From positions 6,510,001-6,574,000 of the forward strand of contig CM082578.2 of the NCBI GenBank assembly GCA_040954595.2: a stretch of 64,000 bases of DNA, read 5' to 3'. This DNA comes from Balanoglossus misakiensis. Taxonomy: Eukaryota > Hemichordata. How positions within the stretch are numbered: position 1 is the first letter of the stretch; each line of letters begins with the position of its first letter. The translations under genes and the position numbers were made by a program. Below, piece by piece: positions 42,744 to 64,000 of the stretch. A model generated the notes under the pieces. It was not told the DNA's origin. It saw only the letters and a program-made list of their open reading frames with translations, and ran no database searches.

Positions 42744-43068
42744 AAATCGTTTTTCCCCTAGTATGTACCTAAACAAATCGTATCAGAACCGAGCTATTAC
42801 AAAGGCAGACCCAGATAATGGACGCTCCAGGTTTACGTTTATGCCGATGTTCAATAGTTCATCTATTTATACTCTATCACATGCTTTGTGCAAACAAAGA
42901 GCGATCAGAGATACCTTGTGTAGTCAGATACTCAGATATGTAAGTCGTAATATATGATACAGGTAAGCTAAGCGGTGGCGCATAGCTACTTAGCAGACAC
43001 CGCCGGCCATTCCCAGGTCAACGCATTGTCACTTCGCCAGGGCTTGATCGCCGCGTTCACTTTCCAAG

Positions 43069-46000
43069 ATGATGAAATACGAGATGGAAGAGTCCATTGA
43101 AGGCGCGAAACCGAACGGATACTACGTCTCCAAGAAGTGCTTGGCGTTAACCCTGACTCTGTTTGTCCTCCTTCTAGCCGGAGTCGCCGTGTTGTTTTAC
43201 TTCATCCCCGGACCGTCCGATGAAGTTATCTGTGTTGAGCCGACTGAGCTCGAGTCTCCCGGGCTTTCGCCCACGCCCACCGGAGCCGATGCGCCCGGCG
43301 GCGACTGCCCGCCCATGCCCGCCGTCCCGGTCGACGAACCGGCCGAATCAGACCCCTTCTACGGACGCCTTTCTGGCGACATAATACCGAACCACTACAC
43401 CGTCTGGATCAAGATATACCTGGATCTCGCAGATGGGGCCCAACGATACTCGTTTGATGGGAATGTAAGCATCGATATGCACGTCTACCAGACCACAAGT
43501 ACCATCAAGGTGCACGCATCAGAAATGACAATCCACTACACCAATACATATTTGACAGACGGCCTCCAGAACACGATTGCCATCACAAGCCAAACCGAGG
43601 ACTCACTCTATGAATTCTACGTCATAGAAACAGCAACACCGCTAGAAGCTGGTAAAGATTACACTTTACATGTAAACTTCGAGGCGCCAATAACTCTGGA
43701 TTTCCACGGTCTATACAGAAGTTTTTACGGTGAAGGTCTGAACACAGTGTAAGTCGAACGCCGTTTTCATCCCTATATGCAGGCCTGCGCATTCTTTCGA
43801 TGCTTTGAAGCAAACGCGATCCTCCTCTCAACTGCTCATTTTCAGTTCACAGACATGAAACTTTCAAAACTTTGAGGAAATAATGTTGCCCTGACTGCGG
43901 TGTTCCGCTTTTCACCGAGTGACTTGTGAATATTATATATTAAACTACAGAAGCAAAGTTGAACATTTCAGGACATGTTCTCTCTCAAAGCACCTAAGTC
44001 TGCCAATGGTTTGTCTGATCTTGTCCTATGTTGTGCATGGATGCCCCAGGGCCTTCGTAGCTTTGCGTAGCAAAAGTTGACGTGACTGGCGGAGCTTTGC
44101 TTGGCGCATTCGCCATGATAAGGCATTTTATTGGTCGGTGTGTGTTCTGGAGGGGGGGGGGCGGGGTGAGAGAGTCTACCGCACAATGCACTGATTTTAT
44201 CCCGTTGGTTAAACATTCGATAATAATTGACAAGTCTATAAGTACATGTAGGCCTATATTCAAACCAATTTATGAACTCATTTCTAGATAAAATATTGCG
44301 TCATATTCGAACGATACTTTCACTGACATATTCACAAAATATCAAACTATGTTTGGTTTCTCTATACTCCTCAGCGACTTGGTGGCATCTCAATGCGAGG
44401 CCACCGCGGCGCGTACAATATTCCCGTGTTTCGACGAACCGAGCTTCAAGGCGACCTTTGACATGACCATTGTCCATCGAGACAGAAGACATGCGCTGTT
44501 CAATATGCCGGCTATCAGCGAAACGCCACTCGAAGATGATTGGATGGAAACAAAGTTTGAGAAAACAGTCGTCATGCCAACCTACCTCTTGGCCGTGGTC
44601 GTGTCCGACTTTCCATATTTGGAAATTGAGGATGACAATCTGACGGTAATGGCAACTCTTAACTTACTACACACTGCCTCCAATATAATATCCATCAACA
44701 CCTCTGCGGTGCAAATCAGAAGGACCCCACCCCTCCTCGTACTCGTGTACAGTACATCTCACAAATTGTCCCTTCTTATGCAGTCTCTGTTCTGCCTCAA
44801 AAGGACAAAGTCTCTCTCTCGCTGCCCTTTTGCTATTAATTATGTTTGATACAAGACACCGTTTAGGTAATGTACATGTGGATATATAGAGAATCAACGT
44901 TCAACCACACAAAACTTCCATCCCACTTGAATCGTATGATATGAGAGTAAAAACGCGCCCAAAATGAATAAAATGGTAGAGAACGATTCATTTTGGCGCG
45001 TTTTTTCACTCTCGTGTCTACAAGCGGGATGGAAGGTGGGTGTGGTAGAACGCTCACTCACTTCATATCCACGTGTAGAATAACATAAACGGTGTCTTGT
45101 ATCAAACATAAGTAATGGAAAAGGGACAGCGAGAGAGAGACTTTGTCCCTTTTATACTTCGAATGATACTTTACACTTTTTCTCTTTTTTCAGTTCCGTG
45201 TGTGGGCACAGCCTGACCTCATCGCGGCGGCCAATTACTCTCTCGAAGTTGGGCTGAAAATGCTTCGACACTTCGAAGAGCTTTACCAGATTCCATACCC
45301 GCTGTCGAAGATGGGTACGTGATGCATGATGGGTATATAGGCTTGGTACCTACGCGACTGAACCGTTCCCATGTGTAACATTTAGAGCTCCGTGATAATT
45401 AGCTGTAACTTTTGGCTGTACTTTCAGCACTTTTTGTGTCGTTACTGCAGTTTCTGGATCGATCCCCCGGGAAATGATGATATGCCCGATATTCTGCTTG
45501 TCTTCACAGCACAATTATTCTCTCTAAAGAACATATGGTGGCGCTCCTATTTCAGGTGTGCCACCCACTGAAAATCTGTGATTGGCTGGATCTCAGTTTG
45601 CCATGATAACTGTAGTTAAATTTTCAAAGGTGACCTATACAGCGAGCATGTTAAAATGGAACGTGAGTCAACCCCTATCATAATTGGATTTATCAATGTC
45701 TTTTTTTGACCCCGTGTATATAGACATGGTTGCTGTTCCACAGTTCCTGGCTGGGGCCATGGAAAACTGGGGATTGATCCTGTACAGCGAAGGAGCAATG
45801 ATATACGACCCGGATGTGAATACGCCGAGTAGACAACAAACGGTTGCTCTAGTTGTGGCGCATGAATTGGCCCATCAGGTATGGATGTCAATGTGTCTGA
45901 ACTCCCCCCCCCCCCTCCAGTTCAAAATACTGTCAAACCTGCCCATAGTGGCCAGTCAAGGGACTTTCCTAAACTGGCCTCTATAGACAGGTGGCCATTA

Positions 46001-49000
46001 TAGACAGGTCAGATAATGTAACAAAGTTGCCACTACATAGAGGTGGCCACTAACACAGGTTTGAATGTATCGCTGAAACGTTGATTCGATTCGGATCGGC
46101 AACCATCACCAGTCACTTCCGTCAGATTCGATGATTTCCCATTATGCCCAATCCAAATGAAGAGCTAGAATCATCAGAAAGCTCATAGAAAAAACGCCTG
46201 TTCAGTCGACGAGTTTGTTTCTTCCCCCCTCCCCCCATGTGACCAATCGCACATGTTCCACAGGCTACATCACCTTTTTCACTATTATAACATCCCTTTA
46301 TGTGTGAAGCTAACCGACATCTGGCTAATTCCTGTTTTCCAGTGGTTTGGAAACCTGGTGTCTCCGCAGTGGTGGGAGCACATCTGGCTGAACGAAGGCT
46401 TTGCCACTTTTGTCACGTACGTCGGAGTCGATCACGTGGAACCGGATTGGAAGTATGTAAGTATAGTCAAAGAGTACGCGACAGAATGGCCAACATCTGC
46501 TCTGGGTATACGTTTTGTGTCGTTTGGTATCTCTCATTCGCCAGATGCCTCTACAGACAGACGGTGAATACCTGTCATTTCAGGGTGTCACTGCAATGCA
46601 CTGTCTACTTTCTCCTTCTTTTTTTTTGCAGTGGGAAACCTTTCATGTTTCTGACATGCAATCTGCATACACCGCCGATTCGAGATCCATATCGTCACGT
46701 CCGCTCATTAACCCCGTTGGATGGCCAGCCGAAATAACCAGGATGTTCGATACCATCACATACAGCAAGGTAAAAAAAAGCAATCTGTGTAGTTTTCAAT
46801 CGAAAATAAGATTTACCGATACATTTTCAATTTAATTCAGTAAAACTTTGAGTGTGCGCTGGCGTAGATATGCATCCAAGATATTATTTAGTTATATTAT
46901 TCCTACCAATGGAAACTTAAGCTTTGGCATTGCGTCAACAATACAAACCAGGAGATCATGATACAAAGTGTTCATCAATGGGTTGGTGTGCCATTTGTGA
47001 CCGAGAATATTACGCTGGGTTTGTTTTACGATACAAAAGTGGACATTGATCTAGCATCACTGACTGGTAACAATCGTTCAGTTTGATAAGCACATTGTAC
47101 TTTTTGCGCTTCAAGACAGTGTGAATAACGTTTGTTTCAGGGTGGGGCAATATGTCGTCACTTCCGGTCAGTTCTGGACGACGCCGTCATCAATAACGGT
47201 CTCATAGATTACCTGACGACCCATATATACGGCAATGCAGAGTCCGATGATCTGTGGGCTGCACTGACTCGGGTAAGTAGTCACCATACTTAGGATAAAC
47301 TACGACATGTTGATATTACATGACAGAATTCAAAACATCAATTTTATTATCATAGGCATTATTACTGTTTACTTGTGTCATTAATTCAACCTTCTCACAA
47401 AGTTTGTTCGTAATATCAGCAATTTCTCTGTCTTTGCACAAAGATCTCAATACACGGTTAGCTTTGGCCAAAAGACAACCAAGCACAAGTAAAAGTCTCA
47501 CACTTTCACATGTCCGATCATCGATAACACAAATGCAGCAAAACAACACAAGAAAACAAACAAACACAATTCGTATCCGTAAGAGAATAAGATACAAAAC
47601 TAACAAACATGCCAATAAGAAACATCAAGTGTGAGTACACCCTGCCCATCTATCACTTTTCAATTCCAGAGACACTTTCTGTGCACTTCTGACATAAACT
47701 ACACCCACAGTTCCTCAATATGCGTTTTTGTGTGTAAAACAGGCTGACGTAGGCAACAAAGACACTGACGTCAAAGCAGTGATGGATTCCTACACTCTGA
47801 TGGCGGGACACCCCATTGTGACCGTCAGTCGCACCAGCGCGACGACGGTGGTCGCCTCGCAGACCTACTTTCTGTTGGATCCCAACGACTACTACCAAGA
47901 ACAATTTCCTAACAACGGGTAAAGTACCTATTGTTTTGCAATTGGGAAAACGCTTTAGCAATTATACAATTCAATAAATAGTTCAATATATCAACGCTCG
48001 TCTGTCGGTTCCAAAAAAGCATTTTTACGAGATAATTCAAATGTCGACGTAACGTCCTTCCGTACCCAGTAATATTTTTGCAAGAACGCTCTTGCCCCCG
48101 GGACATCGTGGTGGGTGTTTTTTCGATGTCTATAATGGCACGTGCGGGGAAACAATCTCGCATATACTTCGCAAATCACATATACATACCAAGCATAGTT
48201 GTATATGAAATAGTCCAGTCATAAGCAAATGTCAAAACTTCCACCTAGAGCTATGAAGTAAATGTGTATCGGCTTTGGTCCCTTCGTAGATACATTTGGA
48301 CAGTTCCACTGACTTACACGGTATCGTCTGATCCTAATTTTGTCGACCCACTTGAAGACTGGCTGTATACAGACCCAAGTAAGTGTAAAGACACCGTTCA
48401 GGAATTTCTACAACATTGTCAGATTCTTGATCATAATGTACTGGCAGCTTGTTGGTAAGCACAGTATACGAATCGAAGACAACACGCACTATCGATTAAA
48501 AAAATAACCCAAGCATTTGCTAATGCCGCACGTTGGTGCTATGTTAAAAGAGGTGTTTTGCGATGTGAGCTACAAGTCGAAGATGTTTGCTATATAATTT
48601 TAAAATTATCTGACCAATAAACTTTCTCCTCGAATTTGTAGTTACCATAACACTAACAGGAGCTTCTGACCAGGACTGGGTGCTGTTCAACATCGACAAA
48701 TGGGGATTTTACCGCGTCAATTACGACGACGACAACTGGCAGAAACTGGCGGATCAGTTCAACGCCGACCATACCGTAAGCGTTACTAGAATTTCGTCTG
48801 GTATATAATTACATATTGTAACAGCCAGTTTTGCAACATTTTTAAATGCAATTCCAATTCCCATTACGTCACAGGCAATCAGTGACCAATCACGTGCTTC
48901 CACCATCGATGACGCATTCAAGGCTTCTCAGCCGTTCCACACAGACAATGTCAATGCCCTCAGACTGACGGAATACTTGGACAAGGAGTTTTCATATATG

Positions 49001-51237
49001 ATTTGGGAGACAGTTCTGGATAACCTTGGTTACACTCACAACATGCTGTTGAGAACATCAGAGTTCTATCTCTTTGAGGTAAGTATCTCTCCCCCTCTCT
49101 GTACTATTACATGTATATGCGAATCGTTAGTGTCTTTGTTCAATAATGTAATATTCCAAAAAAGGTATGCTTTCCCTATTAACTCTTACCAGAAGATTAC
49201 ATTAGCCAGTGATTTTGTTCCTTTGTTGCAGCAATACTGGAGCATACAAGTAACTCCGCTATATGAGTCTTTAGGATGGGACTTCTCCCAGGGTGGCCAT
49301 CTTGACTAGTAAGTTCGTATCTAGGAATAAAATTACGGAATGTCGGTAGCATAGACTAATATTTCAGGGGAAGTAGTACAATTCACTGTCGAGGGTGAAT
49401 CGTAAAGCCATTGCTTTCGAGTATGTGACTGTGCAATACAATACAATACTGTAACAATACAATACAATACAATACAATACAATACAATACAATACAATAC
49501 AATACAATACAATACAATACAATACAATACAATACAATACAATACAATACAATACAATACAATACAATACAATACAATACTTTAATTGTATAGTAATATA
49601 AACATTACTGTATTTACTCAGCTTTCAGCGTATCAACGCGATCGAGACAGCATGCTTGTATGGCACTCCGGACTGTGTGACGCAGGCCTTAGCTCAGTAT
49701 CGCGATTGGATGACGACCGGAGTGAATAAGTAAGTCTGTGAACGTGAAATTACATCTAAAACTTTTAAATAGACGGATTCAAAGTTTATTCGTTTTCAAA
49801 AAATTAAACTCTTTCCACTTTTTTCTTTACCAATGACAGCATAAGAGATGAGGTGAGGTCGACTGTGTACTGCACAGCGATAAGACATGGCGGATTGGAC
49901 GAGTGGGAGTTTGCGCATGCTCAGGCTACCAACGGAAGTGTGATTACCACAGAGTCGAACAGACTGCAGAATGCCATGGGATGTACACATCAATCCTGGC
50001 TCCTACAGAGGTCAGAGAAATTTGCTGTCACTTCGGGCTACCTTTACAGATACACAGAACGAACCTATAGCCTACTGATAATATATAACCAAATTTTATA
50101 GCTGAATGGAGATTCAACAGCTGCATTTTAGGGAAACACTTTTCTGCCTGTGAGCATTTTCATTGAAGAAGATTTGAACTTCAATATTGCAGCTATTTGA
50201 GAACGTTTGTTGGAAATTCATTCGAACACCTTTAAATTATATTATACAAAGAATATTTGGATAGCGCGAGGAAAGCACAAAATCACGTTATTAATTTTAT
50301 TATTATTTGCATATTTTGTGTTAGGTACCTGGAGGACGACAACTTTGCCACTTCAACTGTTATCGGCAACATTCTTGACAAATCTGCTGTTGGATTTTCC
50401 GTCGCCTGGGACTACACCATGAATAACTTCGGTAATCGGGGGTAAGTGTCAGGTCAGATTTCTGCATCATAATGGCGGTGAAGATAAATTAGTTGCCTGG
50501 CGCTTTATATTATTTCTATTATCAGTATATAAATACATAAACAACCAATTCATCAATAATGTGATGTGCTTCCTTTCCTTGTGTAGCGTGAATTATGGCA
50601 CTGTGTGGAACTTCCAGGATTACATGTACAGCCAGTATGACCTTGATCAGGTAAGGAAGAGAGTTTCTCCAACTGCTCCCAGTCCAACTGAAGTAGTTTC
50701 CAATCTTGATATTAGATAAGGTGACATTAGGTTAGCTTACATGTTAAACTTTGCTAAGTGTTATCAGATATATCAGAACTTTTTACTTCACAAATACCTT
50801 ATTTTCATAAGTCATGTTTTAAGAGTTATTTCCTCCGAAATATGTGCTAGTTACATGGGAACGTTAACAAAGTTCGGCCAGGTTCATCATCGGAGTGAAA
50901 TCGATTCATCTTTCAGCTGAACGTTTTCGGTTCCCGAAATTACAACATGTCTTCAAACGACGCGAGTGGTTTCTACGGCGCCGTGCAGAGGGTGGAAACC
51001 AACCGAGATTGGATGACCCGCAACAGGGACAGCATGAAAGCCTGGCTTCTTGACGTCACCGCCACCAAGGCAGCAGCCGCCAAACAGCGCCCTCACGTCG
51101 ACGTTCCGAAGCCAGATGTGCTCACGAGACACCTGCGTGACGCCGACTCGCTCATCGTCGACGGAAAGTTTAATGGACGTCGGGTGCCGAGAACGGCTGA
51201 AGGCGTATACCAGTTACAATATCACCATCAACATTAA
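43069..51237 (+). CDS. Aminopeptidase N-like M1 zinc metallopeptidase, copy A (complete, membrane-anchored)
   Basis: Exons: 43069-43748, 44375-44645, 45194-45314, 45724-45878, 46343-46456, 46632-46769, 47141-47272, 47743-47918, 48290-48378, 48642-48775, 48875-49078, 49232-49308, 49622-49729, 49840-50010, 50325-50441, 50587-50650, 50917-51237; 1023 aa. The start is MMKYEMEES (the second Met is equally plausible). Order: short cytosolic tail, membrane anchor about 24-46, Pro-rich stalk, M1 N-terminal beta domain, catalytic domain with GAMEN (368-372), HELAH (404-408), third zinc ligand E427 (18 residues after HELAH) and transition-state Tyr491 in YSKG, then an ERAP1-C type helical domain. All catalytic residues are present, so it should cleave N-terminal residues from peptides at the cell surface. 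A tail of about 55 residues follows the usual M1 end. Whether it is orthologous to ANPEP itself or another M1 subfamily is not settled. Confidence 0.95.
44799..45153. mobile_element. Fold-back MITE in intron 2 of copy A (about 355 bp)
   Basis: Two arms of about 165 bp are inverted copies of each other: the left begins aaaaggacaaagtctctctc and the right ends gagactttgtccctttt. Both contain the tgtttgatacaagacaccgt segment and an inner aaaacgcgcc segment. The matching intron of copy B (54257-54523) has no such insert. Confidence 0.8.
45523..45612. repeat. Dispersed repeat, copy 2, in intron 3 of copy A
   Basis: Matches 19431-19521 over about 90 bp (aagaacatatggtggc, gattggctggatctca, gccatgataactg). 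Absent from the corresponding intron of copy B. Confidence 0.7.
45933..46064. mobile_element. MITE-like element in intron 4 of copy A
   Basis: The left end tcaaacctgcccatagtggc pairs with the right end ggccactaacacaggtttga as imperfect inverted repeats. Internal direct repeats are of the form tatagacaggtggccat. A poly(C) run lies just before it (about 45905-45915). Confidence 0.6.
49436..49580 (+). repeat. (AATAC)n pentanucleotide microsatellite, intron 12 of copy A
   Basis: About 25 nearly uninterrupted units. The equivalent intron of copy B has a longer, degenerate array of the same unit (59515-59770). Open frames here reading YCIVL repeats are artefacts. Confidence 0.95.
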
Positions 51238-51751
51238 GCTAGTAGATTAATCGATTCTTTGTAACAACACACACAGAAGTAGAAGCACATCAAAAGTAAA
51301 GGCCAATTTACAATGCGTATGCACGAACATTCTCTATTTATGTACATAATAATATCTTTGGAGTATAATTGTTCAATGTAAATACAGGCCATTTGTGCTA
51401 CCATTTTTTCTGTCGGTATGGTGGTCAAATTATTTTTTTTTTGTATGATATTGTTTTATCCACATTTGAGACTTAATGCTCAGGTTGTCCATTGGGAATG
51501 AATGACTTATCGAATAATTTAAATGCAACTGATAACCAATTTCTTATCAGACCTAAATCAAATGCTTTTGTGAATCATATGCACGCAATTCACATGATAC
51601 TGGTTGTCAGATCAAGCTATCTTCCTACACTCAAGAGATTGTGATATTTACAAATTAGTAATTAACATGCTTGTAGATATTGACTGAAATAGATAAATAA
51701 CTTGCCCATCCTACATTAAGAGGGCGTAGTCACTATACTAGCCTTCATTAT

Positions 51752-51900
51752 ACACATGATGACTGACAATGAGGGCAACAGTGTATTTTGATGACCGAGG
51801 GCACTGCTAGTCACAACTAAAACAGTCTGTTTTGGTGTGACTGGCAGTCCCAAGGTCATCAAAAATACACTGTTGCCCGAATATGTCAGTCGTCATGTGT
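51752..51900. mobile_element. Fold-back (MITE-like) element between copies A and B
   Basis: Arms of about 70 bp are imperfect inverted copies: the left starts acacatgatgactgac with gggcaacagtgtatttt, and the right ends with the complement, gtcagtcgtcatgtgt. A second pair, tgtaacacacca (51903-51914) and tggtgtgttaca (52048-52059), lies alongside and may mark a nested or larger element. Confidence 0.7.
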
Positions 51901-52090
51901 TTTGTAACACACCAAACATGGAATTATATCAAGACGGGGCAACAGTACCGGGCAGAAACCGATCGAAATGATGCCCTAGGGAACAGTTCGAAATGACTAA
52001 GGTCACGTGACGGCGTATTGACGAATCACGATCGAGGGTTCGCTGCATGGTGTGTTACAATGTAGCAATGAACACTGACAGACGCATGAC

Positions 52091-52247
<157 letters not shown>

Positions 52248-52824
52248 GACATATTGTGAATCCACATTCAAAAAATCCAAACAGAAAATTTTCCCTCAAA
52301 TATTAACCACGCAGTGAACGTTATGTGAGTAACATAATGTTAACTTTGCCGACTCATGATAACTGGTGGGCACGCACATCAGTGTGCTAGCATAACGTTA
52401 TCAAATTGACAGGAACTAATGACAAAACCAGCTGTTGAATTCTGATTCAGAACAATTACTGTATCGTCAAAGGGAGAAAGATATCACAGGTTTGTACCGA
52501 AGTTTGATAACTTTGCCTCTAAATTTAGCACTTGCCTGCAACTAACACAGAATTCGAATGACCGAAGTATGAAATAAATTGAGATAAGATAGTTATTAAA
52601 GATGGAATATGCAATCTAGATGAGCAGTCACGGTGACACACGGGTACATTGCGTGCACCACATGTCTTTAATTTATTTGCTCTCAGCACGGTACCTAGTC
52701 ACTACAGAGACACCGTGCGTCGACGTCGAGGTATTAAACCGTCTCTTTGACCTGAGGCCATTACAAGACGGAAGACTCCACTGTTAGCGATTTTGGCAAG
52801 ACATCGAGAGGCTTCTTTATTTCA

Positions 52825-61874
<9,050 letters not shown>

Positions 61875-62030
61875 TTTGAATTCGTAGCTAATACTAGTAA
61901 TAGTGTGTATACAGTTCCTATGGAAGAAACAGCTCAGTACAAAAACATACTAAATACAGCATAATTTCAAATATAGGGTACCTGTATTTACAATTACCTG
62001 GATTTTGAATCATATCACCACAAAATCAAG

Positions 62031-62036
62031 AATAAA
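62031..62036 (+). terminator. Candidate poly(A) signal of copy B
   Basis: Canonical AATAAA, the first one after the stop at 61874. An ATTAAA follows at about 62050. Confidence 0.55.
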
Positions 62037-62791
62037 CAGTATTTTGAAATTAAATTCTGTCTTTCCTGATTTCGTTGTTTCTTTTTGTTTTAATTTGCCA
62101 CTGAAACAAAATATCTGACCTACCCTGTGATACCAAGAATGTCTGGTACATTATTCTGTTAACTAACCATGTGTGCTTGAGTCATTATTGGTACATTATT
62201 CTTATTATGTTATAGTTTTGCAAATCGAGGTCAGGTTTGGAAATTACTTTAATACCGTATTTATTGTGTTTAATTTTGCCTTGCTTTTAGCCCTTAATAA
62301 TATTTTCGCATTTTTGAAATACCGGTACACTTACTTGTTGAAATTCTTTGTTTAATGCATCAAAGTTGCGGCGATCGACGAATCGGTAGAAAATGTTCCA
62401 GTTGATGACGTAGATATGGACTTTTTATCTGTACTGGTCTACGTCACACAGGTGGTGATATGGGCCAGTTCATGTTATAATGTAACCGATTATAGTGAAT
62501 CTCCTGGGTTTGTGCCAAAGTTCGATTGTACTTTTGTAGTTTATATCAAATGTCTTCTCAACAAACAACACAATTCAGATAACCTAAACAAGACGGCCAT
62601 GACATCATTCAAACCACACTGACTCTTCTGTCCCTATAAGATAGTTTTCTCATCACAACGTTTGCTGTACATGCTTGCATTCTTGGTGTTACGTATGTCC
62701 TTCCGATGCGCGATGAATGCAATATTCGATAGGGATTGTGTGATCTATCCGCGATATCTCCCATCATGAAGCACTCGCCTTTGAGCTTCAG

Positions 62792-62793
<2 letters not shown>

Positions 62794-62833
<40 letters not shown>

Positions 62834-62835
62834 GA
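62794..62835 (+). repeat. (TCTG)n microsatellite
   Basis: About ten units, followed by a few TGAC units. Confidence 0.9.
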
Positions 62836-63042
62836 CTGACTGACTGTCTCACTCACTTCATATTTTTAATATTTGTGCGATGAAATTTGCATGGGCGACA
62901 GACGCAGACACAACAGATTAAACAGATAATGTAACCGAATATTTTATCTACCGTATATGTAGTTTATCAATTTTTTTCTCAACAAACACAATAATTGAGA
63001 TAGTACATTTGAGACGAAACAGGTGGTACAGTGACACATGCA

Positions 63043-63048
63043 TATAAA
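63043..63048 (+). promoter_or_regulatory. TATA-like box of copy C
   Basis: TATAAA within catataaatcc lies 104 bp before the chosen ATG (63147), a plausible distance for a short 5' UTR. I see no equivalent box immediately upstream of copies A or B. Confidence 0.35.
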
Positions 63049-63146
63049 TCCTGCATGGCTGAGGTAACATGTACCACAGACGCCACTGCAAAGTCCACCT
63101 CTCTGTGTCCTCTGAGATCTGCTCGACTATTCATTCACAGTCACAG

Positions 63147-64000
63147 ATGGTGAAATACGAGATGGAAGAGCCAATTGTCGACGATTCTGGCAAGACATCG
63201 AATGGATCCTACAAGAAGTGGCTTCTGTTACTCCTGACAGTTTTTGTTGTTATCCACATTGACGGTGTGCAATGTGAGGATGCACATTTCGAAATAGACG
63301 CCACCGACTGCCCACCAATGCCCGCCGTCCCAGTCGACGAACCCACCCTATCAGACCCCTTCTACGGACGCCTTTCCGGGGAAATACAACCGAACCACTA
63401 CACCGTCTGGCTCAAGATATACCTGGATCCCGAAGATGCGGCCAACCGATACTCATTTGAAGGAAACGTTAGCATTGACATGCACGTCTACCAGACCACA
63501 AGTACCATCAAGGTGCACGTGTCAGAGTTGACAATCCACTACACCAATACATACTTGACAGACAACCTCCAGAACACGATTGCGATCACTAATCAAACCG
63601 AGGACTCACTCTATGAATTCTACGTCATAGAGACAGCAACACCACTGGAAGCTGGTAAAGATTACACTTTACATGTAAACTTCGAGGCACCAATAACTCT
63701 GGATTTCTATGGTCTATACCGAAGTTTTTACGGCGAACCTCCGAATACAGTGTAAGTTTGAGTGCGCTTAAAAAACACCATTCAAACACACTATCGCACA
63801 CATCCACATTTACAAATAAAGGTCACAAAATATATGTTTCTTTTCCACAGTGACTTGGTGGCATCTCAATGCGAGGCTACTGCTGCGCGTACAATATTCC
63901 CGTGTTTCGACGAACCGAGCTTCAAGGCGACCTTTGACATGACCATTGTACATCGATCCAGAAGACATGCGCTGTTCAACAGCCCGGCTATCAGCGAAAC
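63147..64000 (+). CDS. Aminopeptidase N-like M1 zinc metallopeptidase, copy C (3' partial)
   Basis: Exon 1 is 63147-63751. Exon 2 starts at 63851 and runs off the window; intron 1 is only 99 bp. The start MVKYEMEEPIVDD is chosen because copy A begins MKYEMEES; an upstream in-frame ATG at 63069 would add 26 residues. The visible 251 residues cover a cytosolic tail, a hydrophobic stretch (about 25-37, short for a membrane span), a stalk with [13 protein letters not shown], and most of the M1 N-terminal domain including [19 protein letters not shown]. The catalytic domain lies outside the window, so activity cannot be judged. Same family, orientation and exon phases as A and B, so this is a third tandem copy, and the cluster may continue. 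Confidence 0.92.

Larger units (their letters stand above)
39992..43068. other. Intergenic gap between PSMD6 and the aminopeptidase cluster
   Basis: This is the divergent 5' side of both genes. About 10 bp upstream of the PSMD6 ATG, aaaatggccgcc (40003-40014) is a YY1-like motif often seen at housekeeping start sites. Two related inverted-repeat elements (41130-41936 and 42446-42743) fill much of the rest. Open frames at 40340-41023 and 42634-42957 look like noise. Confidence 0.6.
61875..63146. other. Intergenic region between copies B and C
   Basis: AATAAA at 62031-62036, 157 nt after the copy B stop, is its likely poly(A) signal. A (TCTG)n array is at 62794-62835. A TATA-like box precedes copy C. 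Short open frames at 62173-62622 have no recognisable product. Confidence 0.6.

Noticed and set aside
63069-63146. Longer N-terminus for copy C from the upstream ATG
   Set aside because: Copy A begins at the equivalent of the later methionine, and the extra 26 residues have no counterpart in it.

Overview
The window is eukaryotic nuclear DNA from an animal. Genes are split into many short exons with GT-AG introns, introns and intergenic DNA are AT-rich, and microsatellites and small inverted-repeat (MITE-like) elements are frequent. The three recognised gene families are metazoan, and two (TBC1D30 and PSMD6) align residue by residue with what I know of the vertebrate proteins. I read it as an invertebrate deuterostome (amphioxus or hemichordate fits best), but nothing in the sequence fixes the species. 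There is no sign of bacterial, plasmid or phage DNA and no CRISPR.

Layout. (1) 1184-32462, plus strand: eleven coding exons of a TBC1D30 orthologue, a Rab GTPase-activating protein. The N-terminus lies off the left edge, and two introns are very large (7.5 kb and 15.6 kb). These introns hold CTCF-like motifs, perfect hairpins, a CpG-rich promoter-like block, RFX X-box-like sites, MITEs, and a possible nested minus-strand gene whose two candidate exons are phase-compatible. (2) 32463-36460: the TBC1D30 3' UTR and the convergent gap to the next gene, with opposing poly(A) signals about 30 bp apart. (3) 36461-39991, minus strand: PSMD6 (proteasome lid subunit Rpn7), complete in eight exons, 389 aa. 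(4) 39992-43068: a gap filled largely by two related long-TIR DNA elements. (5) 43069-64000, plus strand: a tandem cluster of M1 zinc aminopeptidases of the aminopeptidase N type. Copy A (17 exons, 1023 aa) and copy B (17 exons, 972 aa) are complete; copy C runs off the right edge in exon 2. A and B share every exon boundary and phase.

The most interesting part is the aminopeptidase array. Copy A has a type II membrane anchor. Copy B appears to have lost the start codons of the cytoplasmic tail and to start just before the hydrophobic segment, which would make it a secreted enzyme. A and B differ exon by exon in a mosaic pattern (about 78% to 97% identity) that suggests gene conversion. They also share a C-terminal extension and a pentanucleotide microsatellite in the same intron. 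In TBC1D30, the exon carrying the catalytic arginine finger has a GAT/GGT repeat where its polypyrimidine tract should be.
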